Source: an uncultured Lachnospiraceae bacterium (GTDB lineage: Bacteria; Bacillota; Clostridia; Lachnospirales; Lachnospiraceae). From it: a stretch of DNA of 10,898 nucleotides. The notes below the pieces were generated by a model that worked only from the letters and a program-made list of their open reading frames with translations, searched no databases and was not told where the DNA came from. The position numbers and the translations under genes were made by a program. Positions 1 to 7,552 of the stretch are shown in pieces (the stretch's first letter is position 1; the number at the start of each line of letters is the position of its first letter). The stretch covers positions 1 to 10,898 of the forward strand of contig CAJOQS010000101.1 in the NCBI GenBank assembly GCA_905236925.1, read 5' to 3'.

Positions 1-799
1 GATCGGAAGGACTGATAGCAGCCATCTTTTCGATATCCTCGGTAGCCTCTTGCTGCATGATATCTACGATATCATCGATCGTTATGATTCCGACGAGTCT
101 GTCCTCGGAGTCAACGACAGGCATAGCGGTAAAGTCGTACTTCTGGAAATCCCTCGCAACATCTTCCTGGTCGGTAAGAGTCGTTACGGAGATGACGTTC
201 TCGGTCATGATATCGCCGACAAGAGCATCGGGCGACGAAAGGAGGAGTGTCCTTAAAGTAACGATTCCTATAAGCTTTCTTGACGCGTCAAGGACAAAGC
301 AGTTGTTGATCGTCTCCTTGTCGATGGCGTCATGCCTTATCTTATCGATAGCCTCAGATACCTTGAGATTGCTCTTTAGTCCCTCGAAATCGGTAGTCAT
401 CAGACTTCCCGCGGAACTGTCGGGGTATTTCAGCAGCTGGTTGATCGTACGCCTTGTTTCAATACTGGTCTTTGCAAGCAGACGTGTAACAACATTGGCG
501 GGCATTTCGTCCATCAGGTCGGTGGCATCGTCGACATCCAGATTATCGATGATCCCTGCAGCCTCACCAAGTGAGAACTTAAGTATCATCTCCTGCTGTA
601 CATCGATCGACAGATAAGCAAAAACATCAGCTGCCTTGTCCTTCGGCAGTATTCTGAAAAAGGTCAGTGCTTCATCAAGCGGAAGCTCTTCAAGAAGTGA
701 CGCCAGATCCGCTTCGTTGATCTTTTCACTGAATTCACGGAACTCCTTGTAGGACTTATTCTCTATGAGTTCCCTCATTTTCTCCATCATATCTTCCAT
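1..799 (-). CDS. mgtE: MgtE-type magnesium transporter, N-terminal cytoplasmic part (3' end outside window)
   Basis: MgtE is a Mg2+ channel/transporter whose cytoplasmic N and CBS domains sense Mg2+ and gate the membrane pore. The visible 266 residues begin MEDMMEKMRELIENKSYKEF. They form the helical N domain (about 1-125, with LEELP, FRILPKDKAADVFAYL and DLMDEMP), the SAGSLMTTDF junction typical of MgtE, then two CBS motifs (about 130-250, with KLIGIVTLRTLL and RLVGIITIDDIVDIM). The visible part ends MAAISPSD, the usual lead into the plug helix, so the transmembrane domain lies beyond the left edge. The ATG at 797-799 is chosen because AGGAGG (809-814) sits 9 bases upstream and the N domain is complete from there. 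A short reading frame overlaps this start. No M-box riboswitch consensus was recognised upstream. The family assignment is firm; magnesium as substrate is from family knowledge. Confidence 0.95.
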   Translation of the reverse strand, partial: MEDMMEKMRELIENKSYKEFREFSEKINEADLASLLEELPLDEALTFFRILPKDKAADVFAYLSIDVQQEMILKFSLGEAAGIIDNLDVDDATDLMDEMPANVVTRLLAKTSIETRRTINQLLKYPDSSAGSLMTTDFEGLKSNLKVSEAIDKIRHDAIDKETINNCFVLDASRKLIGIVTLRTLLLSSPDALVGDIMTENVISVTTLTDQEDVARDFQKYDFTAMPVVDSEDRLVGIITIDDIVDIMQQEATEDIEKMAAISPSD

Positions 800-884
800 A
801 TAAACAGTCCTCCTCTAAAATGGCAGAATAATTACGTGGCGGTGCATCGGTACTTTTTTGTTTACCTGTACTGTCCGTACTCAT
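756..884 (-). CDS. Candidate 42-residue leader peptide overlapping the mgtE start
   Basis: This short reading frame lies between the mgtE promoter and mgtE. It starts ATG at 882-884, preceded by AGGAGGTGG (889-897), a better ribosome binding site than that of mgtE itself. It reads MSTDSTGKQK, STDAPPRNYS, AILEEDCLYG, RYDGENEGTH, RE and stops with TAA at 756-758, 44 bases past the first base of the mgtE start codon and in another frame. It covers both the mgtE ribosome binding site and start codon, so its translation should affect mgtE initiation. The peptide is hydrophilic, with a PPR stretch and an EED cluster and no membrane segment. In enterobacteria, Mg2+ transporter genes use leader peptides with proline and acidic codons (MgtL on mgtA), so an analogous control is possible; that is inference only. 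It could also be a fortuitous frame. I recognise no family. Confidence 0.5.
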   Translation of the reverse strand: MSTDSTGKQKSTDAPPRNYSAILEEDCLYGRYDGENEGTHRE

Positions 885-946
885 TAAACCACCTCCTCAT
901 CAAAGAACTGGCGCGACTGCCGCGGACACGGCATCACGCAGGTTTT

Positions 947-975
947 ATGATACTATCTTTTCAGGCAAGTTTCAA
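947..975 (-). promoter_or_regulatory. Sigma-A type promoter for the leader frame and mgtE
   Basis: On the minus strand TTGAAA (970-975) and TATCAT (947-952) are separated by 17 bases, a near-consensus sigma-A promoter. Transcription should begin near 940. That gives a leader of about 140 bases before mgtE that contains the 42-codon reading frame. A short GC-rich stem is possible in the leader (GCCG pairing with CGGC around 918-931), but I see no T-rich terminator in it. Confidence 0.6.
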
Positions 976-1025
976 TAATAAAACCGGAGAAATATAATTT
1001 AAATTTAACAGGGGGTCTCAGGAAT

Positions 1026-1055
1026 TTGACAAAGCATGTCGATAATAATTATAAT
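1026..1055 (+). promoter_or_regulatory. Consensus sigma-A promoter for the CNNM/CorC-type gene
   Basis: A perfect TTGACA (1026-1031) and a perfect TATAAT (1050-1055) are 18 bases apart. Transcription should start near 1062, about 37 bases before the TTG start codon at 1099. The AT-rich segment just upstream (991-1006) contains a 10-base palindrome, AATTTAAATT (996-1005), which could be an UP-like element or an operator shared with the divergent mgtE promoter. Confidence 0.75.
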
Positions 1056-1098
1056 TAAAGCAGATTTAACCCCATACAAAAAAGGAGTGTGAACCGAT

Positions 1099-2358
1099 TT
1101 GGATCCAGATGTCGCGTTGCGACTGATCATTCTTGTAATTCTTTTATTGCTTTCGTCTTTTTTCTCGTCGGCGGAAACAGCCTTTATGTCATTGAACAAG
1201 CTTCGTGTTCGCACAAAGGCAGACCTGGGCGACAAGCGTTCAAAGCTCATCCTGTCCCTTATCGATAATTCCAACAAGCTGCTCACCACTGTTCTGGTGG
1301 GAAACAACCTTGTTAATATCGTCGCGTCTTCATTAACCACCACACTGATGATAGATCTGTTCGGCAGCCGTGCCATCGGTATCGCTACCGGTCTTCTTAC
1401 TTTGCTCATCCTTATCTTCGGTGAGATCACGCCCAAAACGATAGCTTCGCGCAAGGCCGAGAAAACTGCCGCCGCCTATGCGCCCTTCATCAATCTGCTG
1501 ATGATATTTCTGACCCCGGTTACATTTGCCGTTAACTTCCTTGCTCACGGACTCCTGAGGATCTTCGGCATCGATCCCGAAGAGAGGACTTCCGCAGTGA
1601 CCGAGGACGAGCTGCTGACACTTGTTGACGTGAGCAGCGAGGAGGGCGTTATAGAATCCGACGAGCGGGAAATGATAAACAACGTGGTGGATTTCAAGGA
1701 CACCGTTGCCAAGGATATAATGGTCCCTGCGATATCAATGGCATGTGTTCCCGAGGACATCTCCTACGAGGAGCTGATCGGCATAATCAGGGAGGAGCAG
1801 TATTCCCGCATGCCCGTTTACAAAGAGACCAAGGACAATATCATTGGAATTGTATGGGCCAAGGATCTCCTTGTAAAATACGATCCTTCAACCGAATTCC
1901 ATATACTTGATTATACAAGAAAGCCCTATTTTACCTACGAACAGAAAACCACCCGGGAGCTCATGGCCGATATGAGGCGCGAGTACACCTCCATCGCCAT
2001 CGTGCTTGATGAATACGGCGGGACAACCGGACTTATAACTATCGAGGATCTGCTTGAGGAGATAGTCGGTGAGATCAGGGATGAATACGACACCGATGAA
2101 GTCGACGAGATCGAGACTCTCGGTGAAAATGTCTATGAGGTCACAGGCCAGACCAAGCTCGTAGACATAAAAGAAGCCGTCGGAATCGATATCGAATCCG
2201 ACGACTATGATTCAATCGCTGGTCATGTGATCCACCTTCTCGGACACATTCCGGCAGAGGGCGAATCCATCACCGATGACGATGCCGAATATACCGTGAC
2301 ATTAGTCATCAAAAACAGGATCGGAAAGATCAGGATCACTGTCATCCCCAAAATCTGA
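1099..2358 (+). CDS. CNNM/CorC-type membrane protein (DUF21, CBS pair, CorC_HlyC), probable divalent-cation transport
   Basis: This 419-residue protein has the standard order of the HlyC/CorC (UPF0053, CNNM) family. An N-terminal DUF21 membrane domain occupies about 1-160, with ILVILLLLSSFFSSAETAF at 11-29 and the conserved FGEITPKT at 107-114. A linker helix with ESDEREMINNVVDF follows, then a CBS pair (about 203-328) ending in the hallmark DEYGGTTGLITIEDLLEEIVGEI (304-326), and a CorC_HlyC domain (about 338-418). Family members are linked to Mg2+ or Co2+ export or resistance. The start is TTG at 1099, preceded by AAAGGAG (1081-1087); the first in-register ATG would remove part of the first membrane helix. 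It is divergent from mgtE, the presumed importer, which suggests linked Mg2+ control (inference). Its last 57 bases overlap the convergent OLD-like gene. The exact ion cannot be read from the sequence. Confidence 0.93.
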   Translation: MDPDVALRLIILVILLLLSSFFSSAETAFMSLNKLRVRTKADLGDKRSKLILSLIDNSNKLLTTVLVGNNLVNIVASSLTTTLMIDLFGSRAIGIATGLLTLLILIFGEITPKTIASRKAEKTAAAYAPFINLLMIFLTPVTFAVNFLAHGLLRIFGIDPEERTSAVTEDELLTLVDVSSEEGVIESDEREMINNVVDFKDTVAKDIMVPAISMACVPEDISYEELIGIIREEQYSRMPVYKETKDNIIGIVWAKDLLVKYDPSTEFHILDYTRKPYFTYEQKTTRELMADMRREYTSIAIVLDEYGGTTGLITIEDLLEEIVGEIRDEYDTDEVDEIETLGENVYEVTGQTKLVDIKEAVGIDIESDDYDSIAGHVIHLLGHIPAEGESITDDDAEYTVTLVIKNRIGKIRITVIPKI

Positions 2359-4392
2359 TCCGTGTCTGCTGTTTCTTACTCTGGGAGCATAACCCTGGCG
2401 GTTATGCTTCTTTTTCTTTTTGTGCTTCGTGTAGGTATACTCCTTCACCTCGGTACGGTCAGACTTATCTTCTATCCTGCGGTTCATGAAATAGATGAAA
2501 TTGTCGATCGCGTTGAGGATATCGGCAAAATTGGACTTCGGAGCAACCTCGATATACTTGGTAAGTATCTCTGTCTGCTTCTCGCCCTTGTACCTTCCGT
2601 AAAAGATATCAAACAGATTATGCCCGCGCATGTAGATCTTGAAGGTCTCGATATTCTTCTTGAGATCGTCCTTTGTTCTTATGTTCAGGCCGGTTATCTG
2701 CTTCATGTTCTTCGCACTGGCAAGCTTAAACAGATAGGATTTCCACTTCTCAAACAGCGTATTGTAGAATTCCTCCTCGTATTTGATAACTCCGATCTCT
2801 GCCATAACAGAGGGATTGAGGAAGTAATTCTCGAAGGAATAATACTTCAGGATCAGGATATTCCTCGGCTGAATCCTCGGAAGATTATTAACGTCCTCCT
2901 TCGACCTGTCGTCATAGTACTTGCAGAGCTGCCGGATAAGGGTCTGCGGGTTCTTGCCGTCCGAATCCCTGATCATCAGGAACTGATCCTTAAGATAAAG
3001 CTGGTTGATATACTTAAGGTTTGCGTAGGTCTTGATATTCGTACAGCTGTTGGTCGTAACGATCGAAATACGCTGAAGGGAACCGTCGTCGTTGTAAACC
3101 TCGGAATAATACTTTTTAAGCAGCAGCGGGAGTCTCGAGCTGTCCTGCTTGCCCTCGACTATGAACACAAAGTTGACGTTCATAAGGTCGTTCGCCGAGT
3201 ACCCGAGATCGTCGAGTATCTTGTCGATGTCGGTGTTCTCGTTGATAGTGCTGTTGTAATCATCGTCGAGAACGATCTGCTTGATCTGCTTGGAGTTGAA
3301 GTTGAATATAAGGTTCGGGGAGTGAGTCGAGAAGAATACCTGGTTCTTTCTAGAAAGCCTGTACAGTATCTCACTCGCGGCCTTCTGCATCGAGGGATGA
3401 AGATATATCTCGGGGTCCTCGATCATAATGATGCTGGGCATCATGCTGCTCTCATCCGAGTACGCCTCGAGCAGGGAAAGTATATAAATACTCTTTGCAC
3501 CGGCACTGAGAGTTGCGATCGAATCCGCACCGTATCTGTCGCGGTTAAGCACAACGGTATCCAGCTTGATGAGGTCCTTATTGTTCAGGTTCATGACGAA
3601 CTTAATATCCTGCTGTCTTCCGCTGTTTCTGACGTAATACTTGTTCAGCTTGTTCATAAAGCTGTCAAGATTAACCTGGAGGATCTTGTATTCAAGCAGT
3701 CTCATGCTCTCAAGAATGCTGAGCTCCTCGGGGTTCTTCTCACAGATTCCCGGTATGCACTTAAAGCAGTCCGAGCACTGTTTTGCGGGATCCTTCACAC
3801 ACAGATTCTCGCTTACGCCGTTAAGCGCGTTCTTTGATTCTGCACGGAATATCTCGGTCTGAATCTCCTCGATATTTCTTGAATAATCAATGAAATGTAC
3901 CTTCGGAAGGACCTCTCTGATATGCGGATTACTCTTGTTGACTCCGTCGGAATAGCGGCTGCGGAGCTCCGTATCAACGACAAAAACAAAATTCAGCATA
4001 CCTCCGATATATTCCGCATCGGGATCGGTCGGTTCGGGAACATAGTATTCGTCTTCCTCGGGAAGTGCCCGCTCAAATGTGGGAAGGAGCTTTTTAAACT
4101 CCTCGTACCACATGCTGAAGGTCTTGTATTTACTGAGGACTCCGTTGTTATAGAAGGTCCTGATATCTTCATCGCTGATCTCAAGCTTTACGGCGATCTC
4201 GATGTTTCTCTCGGGACTGTTGAAGTCGGTCGTCTTAACCTCATATTTGCCGGTCAGTGCAAGGATCGCATGAAGGATCGTGGTCTTACCGGTACTGTTC
4301 TTTCCGACAATGATAAGAGCGTCTTCAATGTCGTCAATGTTCATTTCTCTGATGGTTTTAAAGTTTTTGATCAGCAATGAATTAATCTTCAT
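2302..4392 (-). CDS. OLD-like AAA ATPase with TOPRIM nuclease-type domain and cysteine-cluster insert
   Basis: A 696-residue protein resembling the OLD family of ATP-driven TOPRIM nucleases, a family often found in phage defence. Visible motifs are the N-terminal LLIKNFKTI, Walker A GKNSTGKTT (30-38), ABC-type signature LSAGAKS (295-301), Walker B IIMIEDPEIYLHP (321-333) and switch histidine STHSP (355-359). TOPRIM residues are E413 in IVEGKQD and D476/D478 in RDSD, with YYSFENYFLNP at 517-527. Between Walker A and the signature lies a cysteine cluster, C198-x7-C206-x2-C209-x2-C212-x4-C217, not usual for OLD and suggestive of a bound metal. The tail after about 640 is low-complexity: a lysine run (658-662), then acidic repeats. 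ATG at 4390-4392 follows GGAGG (4404-4408) with 11 bases between. The start is 19 bases after the LRR gene stop, so they are probably co-transcribed. Codon use looks like its neighbours. Nuclease activity and target are inference. Confidence 0.85.
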   Translation of the reverse strand: MKINSLLIKNFKTIREMNIDDIEDALIIVGKNSTGKTTILHAILALTGKYEVKTTDFNSPERNIEIAVKLEISDEDIRTFYNNGVLSKYKTFSMWYEEFKKLLPTFERALPEEDEYYVPEPTDPDAEYIGGMLNFVFVVDTELRSRYSDGVNKSNPHIREVLPKVHFIDYSRNIEEIQTEIFRAESKNALNGVSENLCVKDPAKQCSDCFKCIPGICEKNPEELSILESMRLLEYKILQVNLDSFMNKLNKYYVRNSGRQQDIKFVMNLNNKDLIKLDTVVLNRDRYGADSIATLSAGAKSIYILSLLEAYSDESSMMPSIIMIEDPEIYLHPSMQKAASEILYRLSRKNQVFFSTHSPNLIFNFNSKQIKQIVLDDDYNSTINENTDIDKILDDLGYSANDLMNVNFVFIVEGKQDSSRLPLLLKKYYSEVYNDDGSLQRISIVTTNSCTNIKTYANLKYINQLYLKDQFLMIRDSDGKNPQTLIRQLCKYYDDRSKEDVNNLPRIQPRNILILKYYSFENYFLNPSVMAEIGVIKYEEEFYNTLFEKWKSYLFKLASAKNMKQITGLNIRTKDDLKKNIETFKIYMRGHNLFDIFYGRYKGEKQTEILTKYIEVAPKSNFADILNAIDNFIYFMNRRIEDKSDRTEVKEYTYTKHKKKKKHNRQGYAPRVRNSRHGSDFGDDSDPDLSDPVFDD
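2387..2421 (+). terminator. Intrinsic terminator of the CNNM/CorC-type gene
   Basis: A perfect 8-base inverted repeat, GCATAACC (2387-2394) and GGTTATGC (2400-2407), with a 5-base loop is followed by TTCTTTTTCTTTTT (2408-2421). It lies 28 bases after the CorC-type stop codon and is oriented for plus-strand transcripts only. It is entirely inside the coding region of the convergent OLD-like gene, where the T-run becomes lysine codons. On the minus strand no T-run follows the stem, so it would not terminate the OLD-like transcript. Confidence 0.85.
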
Positions 4393-4411
4393 TTAGATTC
4401 AAACCTCCATC

Positions 4412-5602
4412 TTATTTATTGATGATGATGACCGTGGAAGGACTGTTGAGCCTTATAAGGCTTTCGATAGAGCCATCCTCTCCTGCCTTATCGCTGAAGG
4501 GAACACGCACGACAAGATGCGCGGCGGCATTATAAAACACCTTCTCTTCCTCCTTGACGATATCCGAAGAAATAGCAACGGTCCTCTTCTCAATGTTGAC
4601 CCTTGAAAGGTTCCGGCAATTGGCAAAAGCGCCTTTACCGACGGTCTTAACCGTTTTGTTGAGCGTAACCTTTGTAAGCCCCGACGCTCCAGCAAACGCA
4701 TAGTCTCCGATGACCTTGATGTTCTCCGGAACAACGAGCGCGCCCGCTGCGGAAGGATAAGAAAGGATCGTACCGCCCTTAGCGCTTAAGAGCATCGCGT
4801 CATTAACCGTAAAAGAATGATTGTCGGGATCAAGATCGAAGGTGGTCAGCTTCGGACAGCCCGCAAAGGGATTGCCTGATATCTTTGATACCGAAACAGG
4901 TATATGAACACATTCAAGAGCAGAACAGTTAAGGAACGTGTTTGCATCTATCCTCTTAACCCCGGCGGGAATAAAGACCTCAACGATCCTGCTGTTGCCT
5001 TCAAACGCACCCGCATTTATCTGCTTGACGGAATCGGGAATCGCGATGATCCCTGAGACGGCGGGCGCCATATAAAGAATCGTCTGCTTTTTGTTGTATA
5101 CTGCGCCGTACTCGGATATAAAAGCACTGTTCTCCTCCGGGAAAACAAGGTTTTCAAGGCTGTCGCAGTAGGAAAATGCATTCGCAACGATCTGTCCGAC
5201 ACCTTTGCCGAACGAAACCTCACGGAGTGAAGGGCTTACGGCAAATGCACCCTCGCCCACAGCTATAACAGAATCGGGAAGAATTACAGTCTCAAGCTTG
5301 GAAAAGAGAAACGCATAATCTCCGATGCCTGTTATATCGTAAACCCGGCCTTCGTACTCGACGCTTGAAGGCAACTCGATACTCCGGGTCTTCTTTCCGA
5401 GTGTGTTCCCTATGATCTCAGCTTGACCGTTGGCAGTTTTCGTGGGAGCTTCGGTTACCCGAAACGTCAGGACGTCTAAAGAAAACTCGGTTCCGGCCTT
5501 AACCTTTCCGTATACAGCGACCCCTTGGGGATCGGCAGCCACAAAGCACAGCATGAGTGACAGCAGAACCAGGGGTACGATCAAAAACCTGTTGTTTCGC
5601 AT
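4412..5602 (-). CDS. Secreted BspA-type leucine-rich-repeat protein
   Basis: A 396-residue predicted exported protein. Residues 1-23 form a signal peptide: MRNNRF, a hydrophobic core with LIVPLVLLSLMLCFV, and likely cleavage near VAA/DP. The cysteine in the core is not a good lipobox (LMLC). A short N-terminal region ends near 70. Then come about eight LRR_5 (BspA/TpLRR) repeats of roughly 23 residues (about 75-345), recognisable by units such as GDYAFLFSKLETVILPDSV, NTFLNCSALECVHIPVSV, DYAFAGASGLTKVTL and GAFANCRNLSRVNI. The protein ends FNAAAHLVVRVPF-type sequence without LPXTG, SLH or membrane anchor, so it is probably released or loosely held. ATG at 5600-5602 is chosen over the TTG just upstream because GGAGG (5608-5612) would be only 2 bases from TTG. 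It lies 14 bases after the hybrid kinase stop. BspA-like repeats mediate protein or cell-surface binding; the ligand here is unknown. Confidence 0.88.
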   Translation of the reverse strand: MRNNRFLIVPLVLLSLMLCFVAADPQGVAVYGKVKAGTEFSLDVLTFRVTEAPTKTANGQAEIIGNTLGKKTRSIELPSSVEYEGRVYDITGIGDYAFLFSKLETVILPDSVIAVGEGAFAVSPSLREVSFGKGVGQIVANAFSYCDSLENLVFPEENSAFISEYGAVYNKKQTILYMAPAVSGIIAIPDSVKQINAGAFEGNSRIVEVFIPAGVKRIDANTFLNCSALECVHIPVSVSKISGNPFAGCPKLTTFDLDPDNHSFTVNDAMLLSAKGGTILSYPSAAGALVVPENIKVIGDYAFAGASGLTKVTLNKTVKTVGKGAFANCRNLSRVNIEKRTVAISSDIVKEEEKVFYNAAAHLVVRVPFSDKAGEDGSIESLIRLNSPSTVIIINK

Positions 5603-5616
5603 CAATTCCTCCGATA

Positions 5617-7527
5617 TTATTTCAGCATTTCATTCTCGCGCTGAAGTATCGTGTCTATCCTGAACATGAATACCTCATACTCCGAAAGGAGCGTGTTGAG
5701 GTGATTCCTGATATAATCGGCATCCCTGTTGAGGGCGGCTTTCTCGTGTTCCGAGCAGATAAATCCAAGCTTCATGTCACCCACAGACTCGGCATGCTCG
5801 CGCATTTTGTGCAGAACCGAGGCATAACTGTCAAAGCTTTCACTTTCGGAATAGTCCTTAAGCTGCTTTGGCCAGATCGAATGATCGTCATAGATCGACC
5901 TGAGCCTGTTCAGATATGACATATAATCATAGCCGCTGTTCTCGAGGCCCTTCATGACATCAAAGCCGGTAAGGACCGAACAGAGACGCTTATACCATGC
6001 GCGATCCTCGATCCTGGTCTCCCTGCTCTGCTCTCCCGAGGCATGAATGATATAATCCGCAGGCAGGAACTTGATAAGAATACGTTCAAGCGAATTAACA
6101 TCGATCGGTTTGGGCAGCAGACCTGCAAACCCTTCATCAACATAGTTCTTGCTTCCCGCACCGTTGGTCATTGCAGTCAGCTCAATAACCGGAACTGTCT
6201 TAAAATACTCGCCCTCCATCTCGCGGATCTTACAGAGTGTTTCGTAACCGTTCATATTCGGCATCAGATAATCCATGAATATCAGGTCAAAATGATCGCT
6301 TGCCATCAGCTTCAGGCATTCCTCACCGCTCGAGGCGGTTACGACATCGGAACCGTATCTGCCGAGAAGCTCCTTAACTACGAAGAGATTGACGATACTG
6401 TCATCAACAACAAGAATCCGGGCCATCGGAGCCGTAAACTTATCAAGCGCGCTGTAGCCCACATCCTCGCTGTAGCAGCCGATCGTTGCGTTTCCGACTC
6501 TTTTCTGGGGGATCATTACTGCAAAACGGTTGCCCTCTTTATCCGAAGATGAAACAGATATCCTTCCGTCCATTTTCTCGATAACGGTCTTGAAAATGTA
6601 GAATGCAAGCCTGCGTCCCCTGCTGTTCTGTCCCTGTTCGTATACATATGCGGGATCATTGTAAACTAGTGCGGTTTCTTCATCGGTAAGCCTGCGTCCG
6701 TTATTGAGAACTTCAAATTCAAGTATGATGCTGTCTAAGTTAAGCTGCCGGGACGATATCTTAAGCGAAACACGTCCGGCATTGTAATTGAGCAGTGCAT
6801 CGTTCAGCAGGCCGCTTACGACCTGAATGATCCTGACCTCGTCACCGTTCAGCACGGAAGGCAGGTTCTCGTCAACGGTATATGAAAAATCGATCGCAGA
6901 GTCCTCACGCGCCGCATATGCCCTGTCAAGAAGAGTATTGATAAGATCCCTTGCCTCGTAATCGGTCGGGATAATATCAAGCTTGTTGCACTGAATCTTG
7001 GTATAGTCGATCAGGTTGCTGACAATTCCGAGAAGGTCCGATATAGCCTCCGACATCGCATCGAGATTTGAATGCTGATTCTGGGGAAAAGATTCATCAT
7101 CCCTCATAATATGCACTATGCCGTAGACGGTATTCATCGGGGTACGGATCTCATGGGAAATATCGTCGATGAAAAGTGCGTGCTGCTTCATCTGCGCCTT
7201 GTGGGCGGTGTCAATGAGCCCGAGATTTCTGATCATGGCGCGCATGAACATAAGGCTCGAAAGAGAAACAAGAAATATCAGGAAATAACCGATCGCAGCG
7301 ATAAGGGGCATGTTCCATACCTTCCTGACATTGAAAACGAACGCAACAAAGCCCACTATGCAAAGTACCAGCTCAAGGACCGGCATAGCGAAGGTAAACA
7401 ATGACGCAAAGCTCTTGTTGAGTAAAAGAACATTACGGTTTTTATACACATGTACCATGGAGATCACCGAGATGATCAGAAAGGCAACGCTTGTAACCGC
7501 CAGAATGATAATAGTATATATGGCCAT
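5617..7527 (-). CDS. Membrane hybrid histidine kinase with degenerate ATP-binding domain, receiver and Hpt-like domain
   Basis: A 636-residue signalling protein beginning MAIYTIIILAV. Three membrane helices (about 2-28, 39-67, 73-95) leave almost no external domain. HisKA follows with HEIRTPMN, phosphoacceptor H125. The ATPase domain (about 195-341) is degenerate: the N-box asparagine is D243 (LLNDALLN), the DxGxG box reads NNGRR (275-279), and the second glycine box reads GRRL (304-307). The receiver (about 369-488) is intact, with VVDDS, phosphoacceptor D419 in FMDYLMPNMNG and LPKP with K473. The C-terminal helical segment resembles Hpt, with H573 in VLHKMREHAESVG, although HxLKG is altered. 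It may be a phosphorelay scaffold, a phosphatase or an atypical kinase rather than a normal autokinase. The ATG at 7525-7527 is chosen because GGGGTGA lies 8 bases upstream; an ATG at 7554 has no such site. It is followed by the LRR gene. Confidence 0.85.
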   Translation of the reverse strand: MAIYTIIILAVTSVAFLIISVISMVHVYKNRNVLLLNKSFASLFTFAMPVLELVLCIVGFVAFVFNVRKVWNMPLIAAIGYFLIFLVSLSSLMFMRAMIRNLGLIDTAHKAQMKQHALFIDDISHEIRTPMNTVYGIVHIMRDDESFPQNQHSNLDAMSEAISDLLGIVSNLIDYTKIQCNKLDIIPTDYEARDLINTLLDRAYAAREDSAIDFSYTVDENLPSVLNGDEVRIIQVVSGLLNDALLNYNAGRVSLKISSRQLNLDSIILEFEVLNNGRRLTDEETALVYNDPAYVYEQGQNSRGRRLAFYIFKTVIEKMDGRISVSSSDKEGNRFAVMIPQKRVGNATIGCYSEDVGYSALDKFTAPMARILVVDDSIVNLFVVKELLGRYGSDVVTASSGEECLKLMASDHFDLIFMDYLMPNMNGYETLCKIREMEGEYFKTVPVIELTAMTNGAGSKNYVDEGFAGLLPKPIDVNSLERILIKFLPADYIIHASGEQSRETRIEDRAWYKRLCSVLTGFDVMKGLENSGYDYMSYLNRLRSIYDDHSIWPKQLKDYSESESFDSYASVLHKMREHAESVGDMKLGFICSEHEKAALNRDADYIRNHLNTLLSEYEVFMFRIDTILQRENEMLK

Positions 7528-7535
7528 AATGATAT

Positions 7536-7542
7536 TCACCCC
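7536..7542 (-). promoter_or_regulatory. Ribosome binding site deciding the hybrid kinase start
   Basis: GGGGTGA on the minus strand matches the 3' part of AGGAGGTGA and is 8 bases from the ATG at 7525-7527. The more upstream in-frame ATG (7552-7554) would place this site inside the coding region and has no ribosome binding site of its own. Confidence 0.6.
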
Positions 7543-7552
7543 ATTTAAATAC

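Noticed and set aside
971..998. A second TATAAT (993-998) on the plus strand as another CorC-type gene promoter
   Set aside because: The matching -35 (TTCAAT at 971-976) is poor, and a full-consensus promoter lies 57 bases downstream.
800..1020. Possible M-box (ykoK) riboswitch before mgtE
   Set aside because: The conserved M-box core sequences and the terminator-type stem expected in front of mgtE were not found in the minus-strand leader.
2362..3837. A 491-codon open frame on the plus strand starting at GTG just after the CorC-type gene
   Set aside because: It is antisense to the OLD-like gene in exact codon register. It stays open because the real gene rarely uses TTA, CTA or TCA codons there. 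The translation has no recognisable motifs, while the minus strand has clear ATPase and TOPRIM motifs.
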